Shown here: piece after piece, positions 48,296 to 56,972 of the stretch
Numbering within the stretch: position 1 is the first letter of the stretch
Layout: every line of letters starts with the position of its first letter
Assembly (NCBI GenBank): GCA_022071965.1
Contig: JAJVIQ010000013.1
Span: 62,001-126,000 of the forward strand
Source of the DNA: Gammaproteobacteria bacterium
Lineage (GTDB): Bacteria; Pseudomonadota; Gammaproteobacteria; JAJPIJ01
Direction: 5' to 3'
Length of the DNA: 64,000 nucleotides
The notes under the pieces: generated by a model
Seen by the model: the letters and a program-made list of their open reading frames with translations, nothing else
What the model was told of the DNA's origin: nothing
Databases searched by the model: none
Translations under genes and position numbers: made by a program

Positions 48296-49462
48296 ATGGA
48301 ACGCGAACAAGCCATCAAGTACATGCGCGACCTGCTCCGCCTCATGGTGGAGAAGAAGGGCTCCGACCTCTTCATTACGGTGGATTTCCCGCCGGCCATC
48401 AAGATCGACGGCAAGATCTCCCCGGTGTCCAAGACCAAGCTCACGGCAGAGAATACCAAGGCCCTGGTCTACGGCATCATGAACGATCGGCAGTTGAAGG
48501 AATTCGAGGCGACCAAGGAATGCAACTTCGCCATCGCTCCGCCTGGCATCGGCCGCTTCCGCGTCAATGCCTTCATACAGATGGGCTACACCGGCATGGT
48601 GCTGCGCACGATCGAGACTACCGTTCCGACCATCGACAAACTCGGTCTGCCGCAGATTCTCAAGGAGATCGCGCTGACCAAGCGCGGGCTGGTCATTTTC
48701 GTCGGCGCAACGGGCTCGGGCAAGTCGACCTCTCTGGCGGGGATGATCGACTGGCGCAATGAGAACACCTACGGCCACGTCATCACCGTGGAGGATCCCA
48801 TCGAGTACGTGCATGCGCACAAGAACTGCATCATCACCCAGCGCGAGGTCGGCGTCGACACTGAGGACTGGGACATCGCGCTGAAGAACTCGCTGCGCCA
48901 GGCCCCGGATGTCATCCTCCTCGGCGAGATTCGGGATCGCAAGACCATGCAGTTCGGAATCGAGTTCGCCGAGACCGGCCATCTGGCGCTCGCGACGCTG
49001 CACGCCAACAATTCCAATCAGGCGATGGACCGTATCATCAACTTCTTCCCGGAGGATCGGCATCAGCAACTGTTCATGGATCTCTCGCTGAATCTCAGGG
49101 CGGTCATTTCGCAGCGACTGCTGCGGCGGGCAACCGGCAAGGGCCGTATCGCCGCCTTCGAGATCCTGATCAATACGCCGTACATCTCGGATCTGATACT
49201 CAAGGGCGACATACACGAGCTGAAGACGGCAATGGCGCAGGCCAACGAACAGGGCATGAAGACCTTCGATCAGGCGCTGTTCGATCTTTACGAGGCGGAT
49301 CAGATCACTTACGAGGACGCCTTGCGCAATGCCGACTCGATGAACGAACTGCGCCTGCGCATCAAGCTGGAGGGCAAGTCCGCGAAGAGCAAGGACGTCA
49401 TGGATGGCCTCGGACACCTGCAGATTGAGCAGAACAAGCAGGAGCAGGGATTCATGCGTTAA
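48296..49462 (+). CDS. pilU: PilU-type pilus ATPase
   Basis: The 388-residue paralog has Walker A GATGSGKST (137-145), Asp box VEDPIEYVH, Walker B ILLGEIRDRKTM and His box GHLALATLHANNSNQAMDR. In place of AIRNLIRE it has YISDLILKGD, the PilU pattern, and the C-terminal tail is longer and charged. PilU assists PilT in forceful retraction. It starts 32 bp after pilT with an AGAGGATACAGGT leader, so all three ATPase genes probably share one transcript. Confidence 0.93.
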   Translation: MEREQAIKYMRDLLRLMVEKKGSDLFITVDFPPAIKIDGKISPVSKTKLTAENTKALVYGIMNDRQLKEFEATKECNFAIAPPGIGRFRVNAFIQMGYTGMVLRTIETTVPTIDKLGLPQILKEIALTKRGLVIFVGATGSGKSTSLAGMIDWRNENTYGHVITVEDPIEYVHAHKNCIITQREVGVDTEDWDIALKNSLRQAPDVILLGEIRDRKTMQFGIEFAETGHLALATLHANNSNQAMDRIINFFPEDRHQQLFMDLSLNLRAVISQRLLRRATGKGRIAAFEILINTPYISDLILKGDIHELKTAMAQANEQGMKTFDQALFDLYEADQITYEDALRNADSMNELRLRIKLEGKSAKSKDVMDGLGHLQIEQNKQEQGFMR

Positions 49463-49510
49463 GGCGCATTTCACTCATTTCACGACAAATCCGGGGCCGG
49501 GGAACCGTTG

Positions 49511-50569
49511 ATGGACATCTCGCCGTATCTGAAACTGCTTGTCGACAAGAAGGGTTCGGACCTTTTCTTCGCCGCCAACTCGCCCGTGAAGATCAAGATC
49601 GAGGGCGTGATCTCCTCCGTGGGCAAGACCGTTCTCACCGGAGAGCTCTCCAAGAATGCCGCCTACGGCATCATGAACGACAGGCTGATCCGGAAGTTCG
49701 AGGACAACATGGAGGCGGATTTCGCCATCTCGCTGCCCGATCGCAGCGCGCGCTTCCGCGTCAACGTGTTCCGGCAGCGGGGCGAGGTCTCCATGGTCGT
49801 CCGCCTGATTCCAACCCAGATACCGACGCTGGAGGAGCTCGGCCTGCCGGAGGTCCTGAAGACCCTGGTCATGCACAAGCGCGGCCTCATCCTCATGGTG
49901 GGGGCGACCGGATCAGGCAAGTCGACGACGCTCGCGGCGATGATCAACCACCGCAACAGTCAGATGGCCGGCCACATCCTTACGATCGAGGATCCGATCG
50001 AGTTCTCCCATCCCAATCTGAAATCGGTGGTGAATCAGCGCGAAGTCGGCGTCGACACGTTCTCGTATTCGGACGCACTGCGTAGCGCGATGCGTGAGGC
50101 GCCCGACGTCATACTCGTAGGCGAGATCCGGGACCGCGAGACCATGGAGGCAGCCCTGCAGCTCTGCAACACCGGCCACCTGTGCCTGTCGACGATGCAC
50201 GCCAACAACGCCAACCAGGCCATGGAGCGCATCATCAACCTCTTCCCGCAGAACCTCTACAAACAGCTGTACATGGACCTGTCGCTGAACATCCGCGCCG
50301 TCATCTCGCAGCGCCTGGTCATGGGGCTGGACGGCCGGCGAGTGGCGGCGATGGAGATCATGATCAATACGCCGCACATCGCGGATCTGATCCTCAAGGG
50401 CAGTATCGGGGAGATCAAGGCGGCCATGGAGCAGAGCGGCGCCAAAGGCATGCAAAGCTTCGACATGGCGTTGCACGATCTCTACCGCGAGGATCACATC
50501 TCGCTCGAGGAAGCGCTCAGTAACGCCGACTCGCGCACCAACCTGGAAGCGAAGATTAACTTCGGTTAG
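49511..50569 (+). CDS. Third PilT/PilU-family ATPase
   Basis: The 352-residue protein is again complete: Walker A GATGSGKST (131-139), Asp box IEDPIEFSH, Walker B ILVGEIRDRETM, His box GHLCLSTMHANNANQAMER. It starts MDISPYLKLLVDKKGSDLFF, and the C-terminal motif is HIADLILKGSIGEIKAAMEQ, again PilU-like. It is closer in pattern to PilU than to PilT but lacks PilU's long tail. The ATG at 49511 directly follows an in-frame TTG (49508). It comes 48 bp after pilU and is not part of the textbook pilTU pair. Its role may be redundant or tied to a second pilus system. Confidence 0.9.
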   Translation: MDISPYLKLLVDKKGSDLFFAANSPVKIKIEGVISSVGKTVLTGELSKNAAYGIMNDRLIRKFEDNMEADFAISLPDRSARFRVNVFRQRGEVSMVVRLIPTQIPTLEELGLPEVLKTLVMHKRGLILMVGATGSGKSTTLAAMINHRNSQMAGHILTIEDPIEFSHPNLKSVVNQREVGVDTFSYSDALRSAMREAPDVILVGEIRDRETMEAALQLCNTGHLCLSTMHANNANQAMERIINLFPQNLYKQLYMDLSLNIRAVISQRLVMGLDGRRVAAMEIMINTPHIADLILKGSIGEIKAAMEQSGAKGMQSFDMALHDLYREDHISLEEALSNADSRTNLEAKINFG

Positions 50570-50577
50570 GAGCGGCG

Positions 50578-50772
50578 ATGCCCACGTCGGGGGCGGCGAG
50601 ACGCCCGAGCGAACTGCCGCCACGACCCGAGCCGCCGGTGCCCGGGGAGTGCTGCGGACGCGGGTGCGAGAACTGCGTGTGGGTGTACTACGAGCGCGCG
50701 TTGCAGCGTTGGAAGGAAAAGGTCGCGGCGGTCGAGGCGACGAGCGACGGCGATCCCACTGTCTGCGACTGA
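50578..50772 (+). CDS. Small oxidoreductase-like domain protein (OXLD1-like)
   Basis: The 64-residue protein carries the 'Oxidored-like' core: PPRPEPPVPGECCGRGCENC followed by VWVYYERALQRWKEK. The CCxxxCxxC cysteine cluster suggests metal binding or redox activity, though none has been shown. It starts 8 bp after the third PilT-like gene with the purine-rich TTAGGAGCG as ribosome-binding site, so it is cotranscribed with the pilus ATPases. Function unknown. Confidence 0.85.
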   Translation: MPTSGAARRPSELPPRPEPPVPGECCGRGCENCVWVYYERALQRWKEKVAAVEATSDGDPTVCD

Positions 50773-50784
50773 CCGCGCAATGAT

Positions 50785-51672
50785 CTAGCCGAAGACGACC
50801 GTTCGTGCCTCGAAGACCGGTCCGTCCACGCAGACCCGTTTCATCGCCGGCCCGGTCTCCGTTTCGATGCGCACCGCGCAGCCGGCGCAGCCTCCTACGG
50901 CGCAGGCCATGTACTCTTCCAGCGAAATCTGACAAGGAAGCCCGTAGTCGGCGGCGATCCCCTGCACGGCCCTGAGCATCGGTGTCGGTCCGCAGGCGAA
51001 GATCTCTACGTCGCTCGCGCGCCGAGCCGCCGGCAGCGAGTCCAACCAGCAGCGGGCGAGGTCGGTGACGTACCCATCGTGACATCCCTGGTAACCCTGC
51101 AGGCTTGCGAGGCGGCTGGCTATTCCCCAGTCCTCCAGCAGCGGCATCGCCGCGATGACACCGCCGGGGAGGCCTGGAACCATGATCCGCGATGGCCGCG
51201 CGGTGAACGGGAACGGCGCCTCCGAGCCCATGATGACGAACGGCGCGGATCCGCTCCCGCAGCCCTTGATATGCTCGGCGAGAAACACCATGGGGGGGAT
51301 GCCCACCCCGCCCCCGACGAGCAGCGGCCTGGGCCGAAATCCGCCGAGTTTGAACGTGACCCCGACCGGCCCGACGAGGCTGAGTGTCTGACCCACCTGC
51401 CGCCGTGCGAGCAGATCGGTCCCCAGCCCGTGAGCCTTGTACAAGATGTCGATCCATTCCTGCGCGGGGCTCGCACGCATGACGGACATCGGACGGCGCA
51501 TGGGCAATAGCGGGTCGCACTGCAGGTGCACGAAGGCCCCGGGTCGCGCATGCCGCGCGATGCGTGGGGCATGGAGACGCAGCAGGTGCTGATCGCCCGA
51601 ATATGCCTCGTGGCCCAGCACTCGCCCATCCTCGACGTGGATGGTGCCGCGTTGGGAGTTTGTATAAGCCAT
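50785..51672 (-). CDS. PyrK-like dihydroorotate dehydrogenase electron transfer subunit
   Basis: The 295-residue FAD/NAD/[2Fe-2S] reductase resembles PyrK. The FAD motif RRPMSV is at 59-64, the NAD-binding GGGVGIPPM at 120-128, ACGPTPML at 226-233, and the cluster cysteines are Cys257, Cys262, Cys265 and Cys281. PyrK partners the class 1B PyrD in Gram-positives; no pyrD is adjacent here, so the electron acceptor is unclear. The start is uncertain: ATG 51672 matches the family's beginning, while ATG 51735 would add 21 residues. It is divergent from the MscS gene. Confidence 0.88.
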   Translation of the reverse strand: MAYTNSQRGTIHVEDGRVLGHEAYSGDQHLLRLHAPRIARHARPGAFVHLQCDPLLPMRRPMSVMRASPAQEWIDILYKAHGLGTDLLARRQVGQTLSLVGPVGVTFKLGGFRPRPLLVGGGVGIPPMVFLAEHIKGCGSGSAPFVIMGSEAPFPFTARPSRIMVPGLPGGVIAAMPLLEDWGIASRLASLQGYQGCHDGYVTDLARCWLDSLPAARRASDVEIFACGPTPMLRAVQGIAADYGLPCQISLEEYMACAVGGCAGCAVRIETETGPAMKRVCVDGPVFEARTVVFG

Positions 51673-51759
51673 TGCAGTCCGAGAGGGGGCGGGCGCCAGG
51701 ATTCGCAGCGGCCAGTCTAGCACATGGCCGATCATTGCCTTCGCCGGTTGCGTAGCACC

Positions 51760-51765
51760 TATAAT
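51760..51765 (+). promoter_or_regulatory. Perfect -10 box immediately before the MscS gene
   Basis: TATAAT lies 8 bp before the ATG at 51774, with a partial TTGCCT -35 box at 51735-51740 (19-bp spacer). Transcription would start near 51772, giving an almost leaderless mRNA. I see no Shine-Dalgarno sequence, which agrees. Confidence 0.5.
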
Positions 51766-51773
51766 CGCCCACC

Positions 51774-54158
51774 ATGGATCGACGCCTTCTTGCACGTTCC
51801 CCTTGGTTGTGGCGGCTGACGCTGGGTGCGATGTTGTGCGCCTGCCTGTTCGCCGTCCATGCCGCGGACGCGCCGCTGGAGTCCGGCTTCCGTCATCTCG
51901 CGGCGCAATGGGACAAGGCGCTGACGAATGCCGAGTCCCGTCTGGACACCGGCACGCTCGGAGCGACGGCCGCGGAGCGATTGCGCGCCGAGATCGACAA
52001 CGTACGCGGGCAGGCACAGAGGCATGGACGCGCGGCCCAACGCAAGGTCGATCAGTTCGCGGCACGGGTGGAGGCGCTGGGCCCGCAACCTCCCGAGGGC
52101 GCGCCGCCGGAATCCCCGGATGTCAAGCGTGCGCGCGCCGAGCTGAATGCGGCACTTGCCGATCTTGCCGGGCAGGTCAGGCAGAGCGATCTCATGATTA
52201 CCCGCACGGATGCCTTGCTGATCCGGATTTCCGCCCTGCAGTTCGAGCGCCGCAAGGCCGATCTGCTGGTGCGTGGCCCCCTGCCTTATCTGCCGAAGAC
52301 CCTGGAGCGCGCCGGCTCGCAGCTATGGGTAACCCTGCAGGCGATCCACGCGCGCGAGGTCGTGGGCGGCAGCAGGAAGCGATGGGTGGTCCTGCCGCTG
52401 GTGGCGCTGGGAACGTATGTCGCGATCATCGCCGGCCGGATAGTCCGGCAGCGCATGTTGGTACGATGGGGACGCGACCCTGCGGTGCCGCATCCGAGCT
52501 ACGGGCGCCGGCTGATCGCGGCGGTCGTCGACGGGATCAGCCGCGGACTGGTCCCGGTCGTCGTCATCGCCATCGTACTGGCCGCGGCATGGTGGCTGTT
52601 CGTGCGGCCCTTTCTCGATCCATCCATCGGGGCGCCGCTCTGGCTGCTGTATGCGATCGTCTTCTACCTGCTCGTGGCCGCCCTGATCCGGGCCGCATTC
52701 TCTCCCGAGCAGCCCAACTGGCGGCTCACACCCGTATCCGCGTCCGCTTCGGAGAAGATTGGCAAGCGCCTGCACCTGCTCGCGGCGATCATCGCCATTC
52801 AGATGGCCTTGTCGGCGTTCATGAAGCGGTTCGGCGAGCCGGTCGATCTCGCCTCTTTGCACTCCTTCGGCATCAACCTGCTGCTGGCGATACTGCTGCT
52901 GTCGATGTCGTGGAAGAGGCTCTGGGAGGTCGAGGAATCCACGGAGTGGTTCGAAGAGGCGCCGCGTCGGCGGCTGCCCGCGCTATCGGCCTATCTGCGC
53001 GGGGCGCTGGCGCTGGTTGCCGTCGCTTCCGTCGCCTGCAATCTGATTGGGTATCACGCGCTCGCGGACTACGTGCTGCGCAACACCATCCTCACGATGC
53101 TGCTGGTGGGCGCGATGTTCGCGATCCGCTTTCTGGCTCGGGAATCCTGTTCGCACCTGCTGCTGACGGCAGCGGGTCCGGCGGCGGTGCGACAGGCCCT
53201 CGGTTTGACCGACCAGGGCGGCCGCGCTCTCGGCTTCTGGGCCATGGCCGTGATCGACCTGCTCTCGATCGTGGTGGGCACCTTCATCGCCCTTTGGCTG
53301 TGGGGGATTCCACCGCGCGACGTGGCCGACTGGATGCTCGGCATTTTCGGCAGCTTCAGCATCGGTACGCACAAGTTCTCACTGACCGACCTGCTGATCG
53401 CGATCGTCATGTTCGGCGCAATCATCGTGTTCACGCGGCTGCTGCAGCACTTCCTGGACTTCCGGTTGCTCCCGAACACGCGGCTGGACATCGGTGTGCG
53501 CACGGCCATCACGTCCACCGTCAACTACCTCGGTGTGGGCATCGCGATCCTGGTCGCGATCTCCACCCTCGGAATCAATCTCACGGGCCTAGCCGTCGTG
53601 GCTGGCGCACTGTCCGTCGGCGTAGGCTTTGGGCTGCAGAACATCGTGAATAATTTCATCTCCGGCATCATTCTGCTCATCGAACGGCCGGTGAAGGTGG
53701 GCGATATGGTCGTCGTCAACAATTACGAAGGTGTGGTGCGGAAGATCCGCGTGCGATCGACCGAGATCGAGACTGGTCTGCATGCCTCGGTGATCATCCC
53801 GAACGCGGACCTGTTGCAGACATCGGTGCTTAACTGGACGCACCACAACCGCGTCGGGCGGGTGGAGGTGAGGGTGGTGGCGCCGTTCATGGTCGAGCCC
53901 GGGCGCATCGAGACCCTGTTGCTCGCATGCGCCGCGGATCATCCTCAGGTCGTACGCGTGCCGGCGCCCTCGGTATCGCTAATCAATTTCAACGATCGCG
54001 GTGCCGAATATCAGTTGAGCTTTCAGCTCGATGACCTGGATGACAAAGGGCGTGTGTCCAGCGACGTGCGCAAGGCTATTCTGTCGAAATTCCGCACGGC
54101 CGGCATCGAAATCCCGTCGATCCGCGGTGCCGGTGCCCAACCCGCGTCGCCCGCGTAG
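51774..54158 (+). CDS. Large MscS-family mechanosensitive channel (DUF3772-type)
   Basis: The 794-residue protein has a signal peptide (about 1-31), a periplasmic coiled-coil/DUF3772-like region (about 35-170), about ten transmembrane helices and a C-terminal MscS domain. The pore and beta domains are recognisable: GLAVVAGALSVGVGFGLQNI (Gly/Ala-rich TM3-like helix), NNFISGIILLIERPVKVGD, IPNADLL and VLNWTHHN. Such large channels (MscK/MscM-like) release solutes during hypo-osmotic shock. The GST gene follows after 27 bp. Confidence 0.92.
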   Translation: MDRRLLARSPWLWRLTLGAMLCACLFAVHAADAPLESGFRHLAAQWDKALTNAESRLDTGTLGATAAERLRAEIDNVRGQAQRHGRAAQRKVDQFAARVEALGPQPPEGAPPESPDVKRARAELNAALADLAGQVRQSDLMITRTDALLIRISALQFERRKADLLVRGPLPYLPKTLERAGSQLWVTLQAIHAREVVGGSRKRWVVLPLVALGTYVAIIAGRIVRQRMLVRWGRDPAVPHPSYGRRLIAAVVDGISRGLVPVVVIAIVLAAAWWLFVRPFLDPSIGAPLWLLYAIVFYLLVAALIRAAFSPEQPNWRLTPVSASASEKIGKRLHLLAAIIAIQMALSAFMKRFGEPVDLASLHSFGINLLLAILLLSMSWKRLWEVEESTEWFEEAPRRRLPALSAYLRGALALVAVASVACNLIGYHALADYVLRNTILTMLLVGAMFAIRFLARESCSHLLLTAAGPAAVRQALGLTDQGGRALGFWAMAVIDLLSIVVGTFIALWLWGIPPRDVADWMLGIFGSFSIGTHKFSLTDLLIAIVMFGAIIVFTRLLQHFLDFRLLPNTRLDIGVRTAITSTVNYLGVGIAILVAISTLGINLTGLAVVAGALSVGVGFGLQNIVNNFISGIILLIERPVKVGDMVVVNNYEGVVRKIRVRSTEIETGLHASVIIPNADLLQTSVLNWTHHNRVGRVEVRVVAPFMVEPGRIETLLLACAADHPQVVRVPAPSVSLINFNDRGAEYQLSFQLDDLDDKGRVSSDVRKAILSKFRTAGIEIPSIRGAGAQPASPA

Positions 54159-54185
54159 AAGCAGACTCCGAAGAAAGGGGGGACC

Positions 54186-54845
54186 ATGGCAGTGGAGGTG
54201 TTCTGGGGAAGCGGCAGCCCGTTCGCCTGGCGTGTGCTGCTGACGCTGGAGGTGAAGCAGCTTCCGTATGAGTCGCGGCTCTTGGAGTTCTCAAGGAAGC
54301 AGCACAAGTCGCCCGAGTTCCTCCGCTTGAATCCGCGCGGCAAGGTCCCGGTGCTGAAAGACGGCGACTTCGTCGTGTACGAATCCCTGGCAATCATGAA
54401 ATACCTGGATGACAGGTACCCGGCCGTTCGAATATTCGGGGAGGACCCGGAATCCTCGGCGCGGATAATGATGAGCGTCTGTGAATGCGCGTCCTATATC
54501 GAGCAGCCGACGGAATCCATCGTGCGGCCGATCTTTGCGCGAGTCGCGGCAGAACAGCGCGATGCCATCATGAGCGCGGCGAACACGCTTCGCGATGAAT
54601 ACGCCCTGCTCAATGCCAGGCTCACCGCCCGGCAGTGGCTGGTTGGCGATTCGATCACCGCTGCGGACATCGTCCTTTATCCACAGGCGGCGATACTGCT
54701 GCGGGCACTCGGGAAGGACGAGGCGGCTCCACTGGGTCTGAAGCTAGCGCCGTTCGCGGACTATTTCCCGGCAGTCGGGCAATGGATGCGCGCCGTGGAG
54801 GCGGTGCCTGGATTCGAGAAGACGTATCCGCCGCACTGGCGCTGA
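54186..54845 (+). CDS. Glutathione S-transferase family protein
   Basis: The 219-residue cytosolic GST has an N-terminal thioredoxin-like domain (EVFWGSGSPFAWRVLLTLEV, then LNPRGKVPVLKDGDFVVYES with the GSH-binding VPVL and ES) and an all-helical C-terminal domain (WLVGDSITAADIVLYPQAAIL). The active-site Ser/Cys region is GSGSPFAW, so a serine or no catalytic thiol is likely. Its substrate is unknown. Unrelated to the GST remnant at 22.5 kb. Confidence 0.93.
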   Translation: MAVEVFWGSGSPFAWRVLLTLEVKQLPYESRLLEFSRKQHKSPEFLRLNPRGKVPVLKDGDFVVYESLAIMKYLDDRYPAVRIFGEDPESSARIMMSVCECASYIEQPTESIVRPIFARVAAEQRDAIMSAANTLRDEYALLNARLTARQWLVGDSITAADIVLYPQAAILLRALGKDEAAPLGLKLAPFADYFPAVGQWMRAVEAVPGFEKTYPPHWR

Positions 54846-54867
54846 GCGCTGAGCAGGCAAAAAAAAA

Positions 54868-54891
54868 CCGCGATGCGGGTCCGCATCGCGG
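54868..54891 (-). terminator. Terminator after the phasin gene
   Basis: A perfect 10-bp stem CCGCGATGCG / CGCATCGCGG with a 4-base loop is followed, on the minus strand, by a run of T. It lies about 33 bp after the phasin stop, between the convergent GST and phasin genes. Confidence 0.92.
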
Positions 54892-54923
54892 CTATCGTGG
54901 CCAGCTCTCCCCTGGCCTGTCGG

Positions 54924-55280
54924 TCAGGCGACCTTGAAGAGCTTGGTGAAGCTTTCCGGGGCGAACTTCTCGGCGCTCTCGCTGAACAGCGCCTTGATCT
55001 CGGCGCCCGCGTCCTGCTGGATCTGCAGCAGGTTCTTCGTGGTGGTCGTGAAGCTGTCGCGGAATGACTCCATCATCGCGGACTGGGCGGCGACCAGGTC
55101 TTTGGGCTGCTCGACCTTGGTCAGCGGCGCAAACTGGCCGACCGTCAACTCGACGAAGTGCAGGTGCTCACGCAACGAACGCTCGACGGCGTTCTGCACG
55201 ACCTTGCCGGTACGCAAGCCAAGCTCAACGGCATTGCTGTAATAGCTCAACATGTCACTGTAATTCAGGGTGGGTTGCAT
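54924..55280 (-). CDS. Phasin family protein
   Basis: The 118-residue all-helical protein follows the phasin_2 pattern: NYSDMLSYYSNAVELGLRTGK, LVAAQSAMMESFRDSFTTTTKNL and LFSESAEKFAPESFTKLFK. Phasins coat polyhydroxyalkanoate granules. The ATG at 55280 has an AGAGGAGAA ribosome-binding site. A likely PhaR operator lies about 65 bp upstream. No PHA synthase is visible in the window. Confidence 0.92.
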   Translation of the reverse strand: MQPTLNYSDMLSYYSNAVELGLRTGKVVQNAVERSLREHLHFVELTVGQFAPLTKVEQPKDLVAAQSAMMESFRDSFTTTTKNLLQIQQDAGAEIKALFSESAEKFAPESFTKLFKVA

Positions 55281-55341
55281 CGCGGTTCTCCTCTTTACGT
55301 TGACTACCGCTGGGTAGGCGTCGGTTCATCTTTCAGCGTGC

Positions 55342-55371
55342 TGCTGCAATGCAGCATGTTGCGTTGCAGCA
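55342..55371 (-). promoter_or_regulatory. PhaR-like operator upstream of the phasin gene
   Basis: Two adjacent 15-bp imperfect palindromes: TGCTGCAATGCAGCA (55342-55356) and TGTTGCGTTGCAGCA (55357-55371). The first contains CTGC-AAT-GCAG, the CTGC-N3/4-GCAG form that I recall being reported for the PHA repressor PhaR/AniA. Position before a phasin gene makes autoregulated control by PhaR likely. Inference, not shown. Confidence 0.6.
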
Positions 55372-55520
55372 TAGTCCACGTCGATGATGCTGTCAAGGCC
55401 AGAGCCCCCGGCCAAACCTCGGGCTTTTGGATGCGCTCGAAGATGATCGCCGGGGGTGGTGGAGTCGACCTCGTATATCAATCAAATCAGATTGTTATCA
55501 AGTCTGGACGGAGTGATGTG

Positions 55521-55964
55521 TTAAACACGGGGCCTTACGTTCAGCATGGCGCCGTCGGTCGATACGACCTCGACCACCGTGCCGGATGGACAGTCGGGGC
55601 CCTGAATGCGCCACATCGAATCGTCCACCCTGACGGTGCCGAAGCCGTTGACGATCGGTTCGCTCAGCGTGAGCGCCCGGCCCACGTACTGGGCGGCGCG
55701 CCGGTTCAATTGCGGCAGGTCCGTAGGCAACGGGTTGCGCCGCAGGTAGGTGCGGGCGAGCAGAACGGTCACGATCGACAATACGGCGAAGGCCGCGATC
55801 TGTGCCTGCAGACCTAACGCCGGCATCAACAACACGGCAAGGCCGACGACGCCCGCTGATATGCCCATCCACAGGAAGAATGCGCCTGGAATAAACATCT
55901 CCACGACGAGCAGGAGCACCCCCAGGACCCACCAATGCCAGTAGTTCGGCTGCCACTCACCCAT
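55521..55964 (-). CDS. NfeD family membrane protein
   Basis: The 147-residue protein has three membrane helices (about 9-30, 33-50 and 55-72, VLGVLLLVVEMFIPGAFFLW first) and a C-terminal OB-fold NfeD domain (about 88-147, GRALTLSEPIVNGFGTVRVDD, GTVVEVVSTDGAMLNVRP). The short NfeD1b type pairs with stomatin-like proteins. Its start overlaps the QmcA-like stop by 8 bp, so the two are one unit. Confidence 0.93.
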   Translation of the reverse strand: MGEWQPNYWHWWVLGVLLLVVEMFIPGAFFLWMGISAGVVGLAVLLMPALGLQAQIAAFAVLSIVTVLLARTYLRRNPLPTDLPQLNRRAAQYVGRALTLSEPIVNGFGTVRVDDSMWRIQGPDCPSGTVVEVVSTDGAMLNVRPRV

Positions 55965-56889
55965 TACCGCCGCCTCCTTTCAACTGCGCGGCCTTCGCGA
56001 GTTCTGCAACTCCGCTGATCGCGCCGATCACGTTGGCGGCCTCCAGGGGAACCATGATCACCTTCTGATTGGGCGCCGCGGCAATATGCTGAAGCGCCTC
56101 AATGTATTTCTGCGCGACAAAGTAGTTGACAGCCTGCACGTCGCCTTTGGCGATGGCCTGGGAGACCATCATCGTGGCCTTCGCCTCGGCCTCGGCGGCG
56201 CGTTCGCGCGCCTCGGCATCGCGGAAGGCAGCCTCCCTGCGGCCTTCGGCTTCGAGAATGGCGGACTGCTTGTCGCCCTCGGCGCGCAGGATTTCCGCGG
56301 CGCGCTGCCCCTCTGCCTCGAGGATGGCGGCGCGCTTGTCGCGCTCCGCCTTCATCTGACGCGCCATCGAGTCGACTAGGTCTTTCGGAGGTGAGATGTC
56401 CTTGATCTCGATACGGGTTACCTTGATGCCCCACGGTGTGGTCGCGGCGTCAACCACGTGCAGCAGGCGACTGTTGATGTCGTCGCGCTTGGAGAGCAGT
56501 TGATCGAGATCCATGGATCCCATCACGCTGCGGATGTTGGTCATCGTCAGGTTCAGCACTGCCTGTTCCAGATGCTCCACCTCGTAGGCTGCCTTGGCCG
56601 CCTCCAAGGCCTGGAAGAAGACGATCCCGTCGACGCGCACCATTGCGTTGTCCTGGGTGATGACCTCCTGCGACGGGACGTCCAGCACCGTCTCCATCAT
56701 GCTGATGCGCCGCCCAATGCGCTGCACCCAGGGCCAGATCCAGTGCAGCCCGGGGCCAAGTGTGCGCGTGTACTGTCCAAAGGTCTCCACGGTGTATTCG
56801 TAGCCCTGCCTGACCGTGATGACTCCGCGCCAGAGATAGATGGCAGCGAAGACGAGCAACACGACGACGAACGAACCAGCGCCTTCCAT
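55957..56889 (-). CDS. qmcA: SPFH/stomatin-like protein (QmcA-type)
   Basis: The 310-residue membrane-anchored SPFH protein has an N-terminal helix (about 3-22), a PHB domain (RQGYEYTVETFGQYTRTLGPG, IKVTRIEIKDISPP) and a C-terminal charged coiled coil (AAILEAEGQRAAEILRAEGD repeat). It probably forms rings or lattices with NfeD in detergent-resistant membrane areas. The ATG at 56889 has a GGAGG ribosome-binding site; the longer upstream reading is not conserved. Gene symbol by analogy with E. coli. Confidence 0.93.
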   Translation of the reverse strand: MEGAGSFVVVLLVFAAIYLWRGVITVRQGYEYTVETFGQYTRTLGPGLHWIWPWVQRIGRRISMMETVLDVPSQEVITQDNAMVRVDGIVFFQALEAAKAAYEVEHLEQAVLNLTMTNIRSVMGSMDLDQLLSKRDDINSRLLHVVDAATTPWGIKVTRIEIKDISPPKDLVDSMARQMKAERDKRAAILEAEGQRAAEILRAEGDKQSAILEAEGRREAAFRDAEARERAAEAEAKATMMVSQAIAKGDVQAVNYFVAQKYIEALQHIAAAPNQKVIMVPLEAANVIGAISGVAELAKAAQLKGGGGNG

Positions 56890-56972
56890 TGTTTGCCTCC
56901 GGTTGAATTCGAGCGGAAAAAAAGAGTATATCCGCGATCCGGCATTGTGGCCCGCGCCGGCGTTCAGCCCAC

